Assembly: GCA_046349395.1 (NCBI GenBank)
Contig: JAXMCK010000007.1
Location: 372,001-436,000 of the forward strand
Source: JAXMCK01 sp046349395
GTDB taxonomy: Bacteria > Pseudomonadota > Alphaproteobacteria > Geminicoccales > Geminicoccaceae
Length of the DNA: 64,000 bases
Direction: 5' to 3'
Shown: positions 36,660 to 48,454 of the stretch, piece after piece
How the letters are laid out: each line of letters starts with the position of its first letter
How positions within the stretch are numbered: position 1 is the first letter of the stretch
The notes under the pieces: model-generated
What the model was told of the DNA's origin: nothing
The model's database searches: none
The model's input: the letters and a program-made list of their open reading frames with translations, nothing else
Position numbers and translations under genes: made by a program

Positions 36660-38399
36660 TCAGGCCTTCAGCCAGACGCGGTGGAACTGGTGGTACTGCG
36701 TCGGATGGGCCTTCATGGCCTGCACTTTGTCCGACGCGATGAAGAACTTGGGCTGCCACAAGGGCTGCACCATCACCGCCGCGTCCTGCAGGATCTTCTC
36801 GACCTTCTCCATCGCCGCCCGGCGCTGCTCGACATCGACCAGCGCCTCGGCGGCATCGAGAGCCTCGTCGAACTCCTTGCTGGCGAAGCTGCTCTCGTTC
36901 CAGGGCACGCCGGTGCGGTAGCCGACCGAGAGCACCATCGTGCCGAGCGGGCGGTGGGTCCAGGCGGTGATGCCGAACGGCGTCTTGTCCCAGATCGCCC
37001 AGTACTGCTCCGTCGGCATGATGTTGATGTTGAGCTTGATCCCGGCATCGGCCAGCTGGCCCTGCAGGATTTCGCACACCTGCTGCTGCCAGGGGCCGTT
37101 GGTGTTCCCGCAGTCGATCGTCAGCTCGATCCCCTCGGGATGGCCGGCGTCCGCCAGGAGCTTCTTCGCCTGCTCGACGTCGCGCTTCAGCGGCGGCAGC
37201 GCGAAGTATTCGGGGTGCACGGGCGAGACGTGGTGGTGCTCGCCGGCCGTGCCTCGGCCCTGGTAGACGAGCGTCGGGTAGACCGAAGCATCGCAGCAGA
37301 GCTGGACCGCACGGCGCACCCGCTGGTCGGTGAACGGAGCCTCGGTGTTCTTCATTCGCAGGCAGCCCGTCTGGGCGGTCTGCGCCTCGTAGATCATCGA
37401 GTTCGGGATCGAGGCCGCCATCTCGTAGGATGCGATGTCGAACTCGTAGATCGAGTCGACCTGACCCGAGGCGAAGGCGGCGAGCTGGGCCGCCGAGGCC
37501 GAGCCGTGGTCGTAGTAGTGGATCTCGTCGAGGTAGATCGGGCCGAACATGTAGGGATCGTCGATGTCCTTGCCCCAATAGGGCATGTCGGTCCGCTTCA
37601 GGATGCACTTCTGCCCGACGGCGAAGTCGACGAGTGTGTAGGGCCCGGTGCCGATCGGCGACTTCGAGAGGTCCTTGCCGTTCTTCTCGAAGTCGCGATG
37701 CAGGATCGCCATCGGGTAGTTGTAGAAATTCTCGGGCACCGAGAGGATCGGCTTGGCGAAGTTCAGCTTCACCGTGTAGTCGTCGACCTTCTCGACCGCC
37801 CCGGCGCGCTCGCGCTTGCCCATCTTGGCGGTGCCGTCCTCGGCCTTCTCGCCCGTGTCGTAGTCCTCCGCCAGGCCCGACAGCAGGCCGATGTTGGAGG
37901 AGCCGGTCGCCGGGTTCAGCCAGCGCTTGATGTTGAAGACGACGTCCTCGGCGGTGAAATCGTCACCGTTGTTCCACTTGACCCCCTTGCGGATGAAGAA
38001 CGTCCAGGTCTTCAGATCGTCGGACGCCTCCCACTTCTCGGCGAGATAGGGGCGCGTGATGTTGTCGGGGCCGGTGTAGGTCAGATATTCGACGATGTGG
38101 CGGGACTGGTTCGACTTCTCGGTCCAGTCGAAGAGCGCGGGGTCGGCCATCTCCTGCACGCCCATCGACACGCGCAGGATGCCGCCGCTCACCGGATCGC
38201 CTTCGGCCGCACGCGCCGGCGGGAGGATCTCCTCGCCCAGGATCTTGCCGGCCATCGCGTAGGCAGCCGTGGCCGACACGCCGAGCAGCGTCACGTTGCG
38301 TAGGAAGTCGCGCCGGTCGCTCTTGCCCTCGGCCAACTGGCGCCGCGCCGTCTCGACGAGGGGATGCTCGCGGGTCGAACCGTTGGGATTGTCGCTCAT
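36660..38399 (-). CDS. Dipeptide/oligopeptide-type ABC transporter substrate-binding protein, Tat-exported
   Basis: The 579-residue SBP_bac_5-type protein has a Tat signal after a hydrophilic leader (DRRDFLRNVTLLGVSA at about 28-43) and a mature region with the family motif for cluster C binding proteins (ILRVSMGVQEM, KWEASDDLKTWTFFIRKGVKWNNGD). It binds peptides, opines or other ligands in the periplasm. ATG 38399 follows GGGAGGGAAG; the in-frame upstream start lies in the divergent promoter region. First gene of the importer operon. Confidence 0.92.
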   Translation of the reverse strand: MSDNPNGSTREHPLVETARRQLAEGKSDRRDFLRNVTLLGVSATAAYAMAGKILGEEILPPARAAEGDPVSGGILRVSMGVQEMADPALFDWTEKSNQSRHIVEYLTYTGPDNITRPYLAEKWEASDDLKTWTFFIRKGVKWNNGDDFTAEDVVFNIKRWLNPATGSSNIGLLSGLAEDYDTGEKAEDGTAKMGKRERAGAVEKVDDYTVKLNFAKPILSVPENFYNYPMAILHRDFEKNGKDLSKSPIGTGPYTLVDFAVGQKCILKRTDMPYWGKDIDDPYMFGPIYLDEIHYYDHGSASAAQLAAFASGQVDSIYEFDIASYEMAASIPNSMIYEAQTAQTGCLRMKNTEAPFTDQRVRRAVQLCCDASVYPTLVYQGRGTAGEHHHVSPVHPEYFALPPLKRDVEQAKKLLADAGHPEGIELTIDCGNTNGPWQQQVCEILQGQLADAGIKLNINIMPTEQYWAIWDKTPFGITAWTHRPLGTMVLSVGYRTGVPWNESSFASKEFDEALDAAEALVDVEQRRAAMEKVEKILQDAAVMVQPLWQPKFFIASDKVQAMKAHPTQYHQFHRVWLKA

Positions 38400-38419
38400 G
38401 CCTCTTTCTTCCCTCCCGG

Positions 38420-38442
38420 CATGGCCGTCGAAAGCGGCCATG
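38420..38442. promoter_or_regulatory. Inverted repeat in the 5' leader of the binding-protein gene
   Basis: CATGGCCG and CGGCCATG flank a 7-nt spacer about 21 nt upstream of the binding-protein start codon. It may be a protein operator or an mRNA hairpin before the ribosome binding site. No regulator gene lies next to it. Confidence 0.35.
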
Positions 38443-38460
38443 AGCCATGCTTCTCACGCA

Positions 38461-38489
38461 ACAGTGCCCGCCGCGGCGTTCCCTGTCAA
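38461..38489 (-). promoter_or_regulatory. Possible sigma-70-type promoter of the dipeptide importer operon
   Basis: On the minus strand a perfect TTGACA (-35, 38489-38484) is followed after 17 nt by a poor -10 (CACTGT, 38466-38461). It points toward the binding-protein gene, and the leader would contain the inverted repeat. The weak -10 keeps confidence low. Confidence 0.3.
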
Positions 38490-38624
38490 AGCAGGACGGT
38501 TCACGGAATCGCGGTGCGGTTCTTGCTTCGATGCGACAGCCGGGGCATCCGGACCGCCGTAGCGCCGCTTCTGCCCCGTCCGGCGGCAGGCTGGGGCCGA
38601 TCGCTCATCGAGAGGTATCTGGTC

Positions 38625-41903
<3,279 letters not shown>

Positions 41904-41969
41904 CGTGTGAAGAGTCACTGCTCTGCGACAGGAGCGACGTAGACTGAGGTCGTCGGGAGGAGACGGCGC

Positions 41970-43004
41970 ATGCGGATCGTCGGGACGAACGGCAACAACA
42001 CCCTGACCGGGACGGAACTGGCGGACGAGATCTACGGGGTCGGAGGCAACGACCTGATCTACGGTCGGGGTGGCAAGGACCAGATCGATGCGGGCGATGG
42101 GGCCGACATCGTACTGGCCGGCGACGGCGACGATGTCGTCACCGGCGGCAACGGCGACGACGTGCTCTTCGGCGGCAGCGGCGTCGACGGTCTGATCTAC
42201 ACCGACCAGTTCGGCGCGGCAGTCGATCTCGCCTACTACAATCCCGGCACGCCGGACGAGTATGGCCAGGCGTTGACGCCGTCGGGCACCGACCAGCTGG
42301 TCGGGTTCGAAGACGTGGTCGGCTCGCGCGGTGCCGACGTCCTGCGTGGCAACGGTGCTGCCAACTTCCTCAACGGTCTGGCCGGTGGTGACCGACTCGA
42401 GGGCCGGGGCGGCGACGATACGTTGTTCGGCGGCGAGGGCGACGACCAGATCCTGGGCGGCGCTGGCCGCGACAATCTCCAGGGTGGCACGGGCACCGAC
42501 CAGATCTACGGCGGCGCTGACGGCGACCTCATCTTCGGCGAGGACGACGCCGACTTCCTCTTCGGCCAGTCCGGCGACGACTGGATCGACGGCGGTTCCG
42601 GTGCGGACCGCCTGGAGGGTGCCGACGGTGCGGACACCCTCATCGGTGGTCTCGGTGCGGACGTGATGCTGGGCGGACCGGGTGCCGACACGTTTCGCTA
42701 TCTCGGCTCGGCCAAGGCAGGCTACGACAGTGGCGTCGGCGACGCCGTCGACCGCATCGCCGACTTCGGCAAGGGCGATCGGATCGACCTCCACGCCATC
42801 GACGCCCGCTCCGGCAACGCCAACCCGTTCGACGACTTCTCCTTCATCGGCACCGCTGCCTTCAGCGCCGAGGGTCAGGTCCGCTGGTTCCGCTCCGGCC
42901 CGGACGTGATCGTGGCGGTGAATACGAGCGGCACGTCGACTGCCGAGTTCCAGATCCGGCTCTCCAACGAGACGAGTGTCGCGGCTTCCGATTTCGTACT
43001 CTGA
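41970..43004 (+). CDS. RTX (haemolysin-type calcium-binding repeat) protein
   Basis: The 344-residue acidic protein consists almost entirely of GGxGxDxUx nonapeptide repeats, which bind calcium after secretion. A first block covers about residues 5-75, a short non-repeat insert follows (about 75-110), then a longer block to about 245, and a C-terminal beta-rich region (about 250-344) like the M10-type secretion domain. There is no enzymatic domain and no N-terminal signal, as expected for type I secretion via a C-terminal signal. No type I secretion genes are in the window. ATG 41970 has GGAGGAGA upstream. It sits between the two halves of the transglutaminase/ATP-grasp set. Confidence 0.9.
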   Translation: MRIVGTNGNNTLTGTELADEIYGVGGNDLIYGRGGKDQIDAGDGADIVLAGDGDDVVTGGNGDDVLFGGSGVDGLIYTDQFGAAVDLAYYNPGTPDEYGQALTPSGTDQLVGFEDVVGSRGADVLRGNGAANFLNGLAGGDRLEGRGGDDTLFGGEGDDQILGGAGRDNLQGGTGTDQIYGGADGDLIFGEDDADFLFGQSGDDWIDGGSGADRLEGADGADTLIGGLGADVMLGGPGADTFRYLGSAKAGYDSGVGDAVDRIADFGKGDRIDLHAIDARSGNANPFDDFSFIGTAAFSAEGQVRWFRSGPDVIVAVNTSGTSTAEFQIRLSNETSVAASDFVL

Positions 43005-43113
43005 TCCGGTACCTGCGCACGCCGGCGCATGGCTGCACCGTGCGGAGTGCCGGTTGTCCTTCGCCGACGCCGCGTGGCAGAGCCCCCCGATAGAGGACAC
43101 GGGGAGGCTCGTC

Positions 43114-44334
43114 GTGGCAGGCAGCCGGGTGCCGGCGTTGGGTGCTGCCAGCCCGGGCATCGTGGTCACGGCGCTGGGGCTCGCCCAGCTGCTGGGCTGG
43201 GGTTCCTCCTACTACCTGCTGGCGGTGCTGGCACCGTTCATCCACCGCGACACCGGCTGGCCGCCAGCCTGGGTCGCCGCCGGGCTCTCGCTGGGCCTCG
43301 CCGCCGCCGCCCTCGTCTCGCCGGCGGTCGGACGGGCGATCCAGGCGCATCGCGGGCGGCTCGTCCTGGCCCTGGCGTCGGTGCTGTTCGCGGCCGGTCT
43401 CGCGGGCCTCGCCCTCGCCCCCAATCTCGCCGTCTATCTCGTCGCCTGGGCGGTCATGGGGCTCGGTATGGGTGCCGGCCTCTACGATGCCGCCTTCGCC
43501 ACCCTCGGCCGACTCTACGGCCAAGCGGCCCGCCGGCCGATCACCAGTCTGACGCTGATCGCCGGCTTCTCCAGCACCCTCTGCTGGCCACTCTCGGCGT
43601 CGCTCGTCGAGGCGCTCGGCTGGCGCGGTACCTGCCTCGCCTATGCCGGCCTGCATTTCGGCGCCGCCCTCCCGGTGCTCCTCGCCGTCATCCCGCGTCC
43701 GCCAACGCGCCCGGACCCGGTCCCGTCGCTAGAGCATCCGACAGCACCCGCGCGTCGCACCGATCGTGCGGTCCTCCTCCTGGTCGGGACGTCCTTCACC
43801 GTCACGGCCGCCGTGGCCGCCCTGCTGTCGGTCCAACTGCTGATCCTGCTCCAGGCTCTCGGCCTGTCCCTCGCTTCGGCCGTGGCGCTGGGGGCCCTGA
43901 TCGGCCCCGCACAGGTCGGTGCGCGAGCGTTGGAACTCCTGGCCGGCCGCTTCCTCCACCCGATCTGGACCCTCGTCGCCGCCACGGTCCTGCTCGTCGC
44001 CGGCACCGGCCTGCTCGCCTGGGGTGCCCTGCCGGCGGCGATCGCGATCCTGCTCTACGGCGCCGGCGCCGGCCTCGAATCGATCGCGCGCGGCACGCTG
44101 CCTCTGTCCCTGTTCGGTGCCGACCGCTATGCGGCACTCATGGGGCGCCTGGCCCTGCCGCGTCTCCTCGCCCAGGCGGCGGCACCCCCCATCGGGGCCG
44201 TCCTGCTCGACCGGCTGGGCCCCACCGGCACGCTCGTCACTGTCGTCTGCCTCTGCGCCGCCGCCGTGGTCACAGCGGTCGCCGTGCTGTGGCTCATCCG
44301 CAGTCGAACGCACTCGACGCACGAGGCCCGCTGA
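43114..44334 (+). CDS. MFS transporter
   Basis: The 406-residue protein has twelve likely transmembrane helices starting with IVVTALGLAQLLGWGSSYY and an MFS-like loop after helix 2. The GTG start at 43114 has GGGGAGG with good spacing; a longer in-frame start at 42976 overlaps the RTX gene and adds a non-hydrophobic leader, so I reject it. The substrate is unknown. It has no obvious functional link to neighbours. Confidence 0.85.
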   Translation: MAGSRVPALGAASPGIVVTALGLAQLLGWGSSYYLLAVLAPFIHRDTGWPPAWVAAGLSLGLAAAALVSPAVGRAIQAHRGRLVLALASVLFAAGLAGLALAPNLAVYLVAWAVMGLGMGAGLYDAAFATLGRLYGQAARRPITSLTLIAGFSSTLCWPLSASLVEALGWRGTCLAYAGLHFGAALPVLLAVIPRPPTRPDPVPSLEHPTAPARRTDRAVLLLVGTSFTVTAAVAALLSVQLLILLQALGLSLASAVALGALIGPAQVGARALELLAGRFLHPIWTLVAATVLLVAGTGLLAWGALPAAIAILLYGAGAGLESIARGTLPLSLFGADRYAALMGRLALPRLLAQAAAPPIGAVLLDRLGPTGTLVTVVCLCAAAVVTAVAVLWLIRSRTHSTHEAR

Positions 44335-44412
44335 GTTTCGCCCAGCAACTCACTGCCACGTGAGCGCATGTGGTTTCCCGCCGGCAATCCGACGTGAGAT
44401 CATGCCCTTGTC

Positions 44413-45303
44413 ATGACGTCACGACGTGTCTTCGTCTGCGGCGCGCTGCTGGCCGCCCTCTTCGGCAGCGGGCCGGCTCGCGCCGTCGATGCCGGGCGTT
44501 GGATCGTCTCCCCGGCCGAGGCCGCCGACCTCGTGCGCTCCGGCGCCCTCGTCCTTGATGCGCGGGCCAGCCCGCTCGCGTTCGTCGACCGCCCGGCCGG
44601 TGCCCTGCCGGTCGCCTGGCAGGACTTCACCGAGCCGGACTTCCCGAACATCGGGCGCCTGATCGCCGACGACGCCGAGCTGAGCCGCCGGCTGCAGGCG
44701 CTGGGCGTGCGCCCGAACGTGCCCGTCCTAGTTCTCGGCGACCCGATCGACGGCTGGGGAGAGGAAGGTCGCGTCACCTGGATGCTGCGTACCCTTGGTC
44801 ATGACGGGGCGGTGGCGGTGGACAGTGGCCTGCCGGCCCTACGCGACTATGGCCTGCCGGCGATCCGCCCCGCCACCCTGCCCGGAGACTTCGTGGTCCA
44901 TCGACGGCCCGATCTGGACATCGACCGAGAGGCACTGCGCTCCGAACTGAACCAGCCGGACCTCGTGCTGCTCGACGCTCGCGAGCCCGCCGAGTTCGCC
45001 GGTGCCACCCCGCACGGCGAGGGCCGAGGCGGCCACATCCCCGGGGCGAAGAACCTGTGGTATCGCGATCTCCAGGGCCCGGACGGTCGGTTGCTCCCCG
45101 CCGACGTGCTGAAGGCGAAGCTGGCGGCGCTCGGGATCGCTCCCGGCACGGAGGTCGTCGCCTACTGCTCGGCCGGGGTCCGCGCCGGCTGGGTGACGAC
45201 CGTGCTCAACGATCTGGGCTATCGGGCGCGCAACTTCGCCGGCTCGATGTGGGACTGGTCGGCGGGCGATCCCGCCCGATTTCCGCTACAGTCGGGTGAC
45301 TGA
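44413..45303 (+). CDS. Exported two-domain sulfurtransferase (rhodanese)
   Basis: The 296-residue protein has a signal peptide (RRVFVCGALLAALFGSG, cleavage near ARA at 24) and two rhodanese domains. The C-terminal domain has the active-site loop CSAGVRAG with Cys252. The N-terminal domain has Asp (around residue 110) in place of the Cys, which is normal for thiosulfate sulfurtransferases. It would transfer sulfane sulfur to cyanide or thiols in the periplasm. The nearby methanethiol-oxidase-like gene also acts on sulfur compounds, so a shared sulfur role is possible. Confidence 0.9.
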   Translation: MTSRRVFVCGALLAALFGSGPARAVDAGRWIVSPAEAADLVRSGALVLDARASPLAFVDRPAGALPVAWQDFTEPDFPNIGRLIADDAELSRRLQALGVRPNVPVLVLGDPIDGWGEEGRVTWMLRTLGHDGAVAVDSGLPALRDYGLPAIRPATLPGDFVVHRRPDLDIDREALRSELNQPDLVLLDAREPAEFAGATPHGEGRGGHIPGAKNLWYRDLQGPDGRLLPADVLKAKLAALGIAPGTEVVAYCSAGVRAGWVTTVLNDLGYRARNFAGSMWDWSAGDPARFPLQSGD

Positions 45304-45317
45304 CAAAGGGGCGCTGG

Positions 45318-46148
45318 TTGGAAGCCGTTCTTCGTCTGGGTGTGTTCGCCGGCGTGTTCGTGGTGACGGCACTGCTCGAGGTCGTGCTGCCGCGCCGTCC
45401 CCGCACCCGGCCGCGCGGCGAGCGCTGGCTCGCCAATATCGGCATCCTGCTTCTCGATGTCGTAGTGCAGCGCTTCACCGTGGGTGCCATCGCCGTCACG
45501 GCCGCGATCTGGGCGCAGTCCCAGGGCATCGGCCTCTTCAACCTCGTCGGCCTGCCCGGCTGGCTGGCGGGCCTGTTCGCCTTCCTCGTCCTCGACCTCG
45601 CCGTCTGGGCGCAGCACGTCGCCACGCACAAGATCCCGCTCCTCTGGCGGTTGCATCAGGTGCACCACGCCGATCTCGACGTCGACCTCACCACCGGCAC
45701 CCGCTTCCACCCGGTCGAGATCCTGCTCTCGGCGGTCTACAAGGCCGTCATCGTCATCCTCATAGGGGCGGATCCCTGGGCGGTGGTCGTCTTCGAATCC
45801 GTGCTCAACGCGGCGGCCATGCTGACGCACGCCAATCTCGCCGTGCCTGTGCCGCTCGACCGTGCCCTGCGCTGGGTGGTGTGCACGCCCGACATGCACC
45901 GCGTGCACCACTCGACGGTGCGCCTGGAGACGGACAGCAATTACGGTTTCTTCCTCTCGGTCTGGGACCGCCTCTTCCGCACCATGCGCTGGGCCCCGGC
46001 GCGCGGGCAGTTGGGCGTGGAACTGGGCCTGCCCTACTACCGCCGTGCCGAGCGGCTGGGTCTGGGCCCGCTGCTCGCGATGCCCTTCGGTCGCCAACCC
46101 TGGGCACATCGGCGCGCCGCGGCGTCGGGCGGCCAGCGGGCCGCTTGA
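45318..46148 (+). CDS. Sterol desaturase/fatty acid hydroxylase family membrane protein
   Basis: The 276-residue integral membrane protein has hydrophobic helices near the N-terminus and the eight-histidine di-iron pattern: HVATH, HQVHH (about 100-120) and DMHRVHH (near 195). These enzymes hydroxylate or desaturate lipids or sterol-like molecules using oxygen. The start TTG 45318 is 14 nt after the rhodanese stop with AAAGGGG upstream. The lipid substrate is unknown. Confidence 0.9.
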   Translation: MEAVLRLGVFAGVFVVTALLEVVLPRRPRTRPRGERWLANIGILLLDVVVQRFTVGAIAVTAAIWAQSQGIGLFNLVGLPGWLAGLFAFLVLDLAVWAQHVATHKIPLLWRLHQVHHADLDVDLTTGTRFHPVEILLSAVYKAVIVILIGADPWAVVVFESVLNAAAMLTHANLAVPVPLDRALRWVVCTPDMHRVHHSTVRLETDSNYGFFLSVWDRLFRTMRWAPARGQLGVELGLPYYRRAERLGLGPLLAMPFGRQPWAHRRAAASGGQRAA

Positions 46149-46264
46149 GACCTTGCCATCTCCCGACTTGGCTTGCTCAGGACCCAGGGTGACGTAAAAG
46201 GAATTTTCGCAGCACGGCGCTCCGGCAGGGGCGCAGCTGCGATGGCAGCAGGGAGGAACCAGCG

Positions 46265-47659
46265 ATGGCGATGTGGCGGCCCGATCCGACGTTCTACCCC
46301 TCACCCCGCATGGCGGCGAAGGCACCCAGCGAGACGCTGGCCTACGTCGTGACCTTCGATCCGGAGCGGCAGCAGCCCGACGCGCTGGCCGTGGTCGACG
46401 TCGATCCGTCCTCGGCGAGCTACGCCAAGGTCGTCGGCAAGGTCGCGATGCCGAACGTCGGCGACGAGCTGCACCATTTCGGCTGGAACGCCTGCAGCTC
46501 CTGCCTCTGCCCGAACGCGCCGCACCCGCATGTCGAGCGGCGCTACCTCGTCGTGCCGGGCCTACGCTCCTCGCGCATGCACATCATCGACACCAAGCCC
46601 GACCCGCGGAACCCCCAGATCGTCCGCGTGATCGAGCCCGAGGAGATCGCCGAGAAGGCCGGCTACAGCCGCCCCCACACCATCCACTGCGGACCCGAGG
46701 GCATCTATGTCAGCGCCCTCGGCAACGCCGAGGGCAAGGCACCGGGCGGTGTGTTCCTGATGGACCACGAGAGCTTCGACGTGCTGGGCCGCTGGGAGAT
46801 GGATCGCGGCCCGCAGGAGCTGGCCTACGATTTCTGGTGGCATCTCGGCCACGACACCATGGTGACGAGCGAGTGGGGCACCCCCGACACGTTCGAGAAC
46901 GGTCTCGTCCCCGAGATCCTGTTGGGCAGCAAATACGGCCGCAAGCTGCACTTCTGGGACCTGCACGCCCGCAAGCACATCCAGGAGATCGACCTCGGTG
47001 CCGAGCACCAGCTCGTCTTCGAGCTGCGCCCGGCGCACGACCCGACCAAGGCCTACGGCTTCGTCGGCTGCGTCATCAGCCTCAAGGACCTCTCCTCCTC
47101 GATCTGGACCTGGTACCGCGAGGGCGACGAGTGGGCGGTGAAGAAGGTGATCGAGATCCCGGCCGAGCCGGCCGATCCCGACGACCTGCCGCCGCTGCTG
47201 AAGGGCTTCAAGGCCGTCCCGCCGCTCGTCACCGACATCGACCTCTCGATGGACGACCGGTTCCTCTACGTCTCCTGCTGGGGCACGGGCGACATGCACC
47301 AGTACGACGTGTCGGACCCGTTCGCCCCGAAGCTCGTCGGTAAGGTGCGGATCGGCGGCATCGTCTCGCGCCAACCCCACCCCGGCGCCCCCGACAAGCG
47401 TCTCACCGGCGGCCCGCAGATGGTCGAGATCAGCCGCGACGGACGTCGCGTCTACTTCACGAGCTCGCTCTACGGTGCCATCGACAAGCAGTTCTACCCG
47501 AACGGCCTGGACGGCTGGATGGTGAAGCTCGATGTCGGTCCGAACGGCGGGATCGAGTTCGATCCGAAGTTCTTCCTCGAGTGGAAGGACGGCCTGCTTC
47601 CGCATCAGGTGCGGCTCGAGGGCGGCGACTGCTCGTCCGACTCCTACTGCTATCCGTAA
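46265..47659 (+). CDS. SBP56 family protein, putative methanethiol oxidase
   Basis: The 464-residue protein matches the selenium-binding-protein 1/methanethiol oxidase (SBP56) family along its length: the Cys-rich WNACSSCLCPN (Cys77, 80, 82), HTIHCGPEG, GHDTMVTSEWGTP and the C-terminal HQVRLEGGDCSSD. Family members oxidise methanethiol to formaldehyde, hydrogen peroxide and hydrogen sulfide using copper. No signal peptide is visible, unlike the periplasmic enzyme of Hyphomicrobium, so this copy may be cytoplasmic. The usual accessory SCO1 and MauG-like genes are absent; a membrane protein follows instead. Confidence 0.9.
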   Translation: MAMWRPDPTFYPSPRMAAKAPSETLAYVVTFDPERQQPDALAVVDVDPSSASYAKVVGKVAMPNVGDELHHFGWNACSSCLCPNAPHPHVERRYLVVPGLRSSRMHIIDTKPDPRNPQIVRVIEPEEIAEKAGYSRPHTIHCGPEGIYVSALGNAEGKAPGGVFLMDHESFDVLGRWEMDRGPQELAYDFWWHLGHDTMVTSEWGTPDTFENGLVPEILLGSKYGRKLHFWDLHARKHIQEIDLGAEHQLVFELRPAHDPTKAYGFVGCVISLKDLSSSIWTWYREGDEWAVKKVIEIPAEPADPDDLPPLLKGFKAVPPLVTDIDLSMDDRFLYVSCWGTGDMHQYDVSDPFAPKLVGKVRIGGIVSRQPHPGAPDKRLTGGPQMVEISRDGRRVYFTSSLYGAIDKQFYPNGLDGWMVKLDVGPNGGIEFDPKFFLEWKDGLLPHQVRLEGGDCSSDSYCYP

Positions 47660-47668
47660 GCTGGTGAC

Positions 47669-47696
47669 CGCCACGGGCGGGAGGCCGCCCGTGGCG
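47669..47696 (+). promoter_or_regulatory. 12-bp hairpin enclosing the ribosome binding site of the next gene
   Basis: Perfect arms CGCCACGGGCGG and CCGCCCGTGGCG enclose a GAGG loop. The loop and its edge form the GGGAGG ribosome binding site (47679-47684) of the membrane-protein gene, and the last stem base is the first base of its GTG start. There is no U-tract after it. It could be a translational control element or simply a read-through attenuator between the two genes. Confidence 0.5.
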
Positions 47697-48298
47697 TGAG
47701 CGGCATCTGGCCGTGGGTGGGTCTGGCCGCCCTCGGCACGTTCCACGGCCTCAACCCCGCCATGGGCTGGCTGTTCGCGGTGGCGCTGGGCCTGCACCGC
47801 AACAGCCGGCGCACGGTGCTCCTGTCGCTCCTGCCGATCGCCGCCGGCCACGCCGCGGCCGTGCTCATCGTCGTCGTGGCCGTCACCGCCTTCGGTGAGG
47901 TCGTCGACCCGGGGATCGTCCGGCGCGCCTCCGGCATCCTGCTCATCGGCTGGGCGGTCTTTCACACATTGTACGGCCACCGCCACCGGGTCCGCTTCGG
48001 CATGCGCGTCGGCATGGCCGGCCTCGCCGCGTGGTCGTTCCTCATGGCGCTCGCGCATGGTGCCGGCCTGATGCTCATCCCGCTGCTCGGGCCGGCGGGC
48101 GGCGGAGCCCAGATCGGTCTTGCCACCGGCCTCGAAGCCGTGGCGGTCCACAGCATCGCCATGCTGGCGACCACCGCCCTCGTGGCACTGCTCGTCTACG
48201 AGTGGCTGGGCGTCGCCGTCCTGCGCTGGGGCTGGATCAATCTCGACATCGTCTGGACGGCGGCCCTGGTCGCCGCTGGCTTGTTGCTGCTGCTCTGA
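47696..48298 (+). CDS. Multi-pass membrane protein, NicO/UreH-like, unknown function
   Basis: The 200-residue protein has six hydrophobic helices with conserved-looking motifs HGLNPAMGWLFAVALGL (about 17-33) and ALAHGAGLMLIPLLGP in the middle. Placing His-Gly and Asn-Pro in the first helix resembles the HPDH-type His signatures of NicO/RcnA and UreH-like transporters, but I cannot assign it firmly. It follows SBP56 by 36 nt with a strong hairpin between. A metal-supply role for the copper-dependent SBP56 enzyme is a hypothesis. Confidence 0.72.
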   Translation: MSGIWPWVGLAALGTFHGLNPAMGWLFAVALGLHRNSRRTVLLSLLPIAAGHAAAVLIVVVAVTAFGEVVDPGIVRRASGILLIGWAVFHTLYGHRHRVRFGMRVGMAGLAAWSFLMALAHGAGLMLIPLLGPAGGGAQIGLATGLEAVAVHSIAMLATTALVALLVYEWLGVAVLRWGWINLDIVWTAALVAAGLLLLL

Positions 48299-48454
48299 GC
48301 TGCGCGGACGTCCCTCCGCGACCGTCTGCTTTGCCGCACACCCTGACCGAACACCGGGGCAAACCCCATATGACGACTAGACTAAACGCTTGGCCCCTGT
48401 GGACCGACCGGTCGGCGGTACGTTCCGTGCCGCCGTGGGGCAGGAGTGAAGATC

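Noticed and set aside
42000..42700. Repetitive DNA that could look like a repeat array
   Set aside because: It encodes RTX nonapeptide repeats; units are not identical and there are no spacers, so it is not CRISPR.
48404..48415. Palindrome CCGACCGGTCGG upstream of a secreted protein gene, TetR-operator-like
   Set aside because: No TetR gene is in the window and GC palindromes of this length are expected by chance; kept only as a note.
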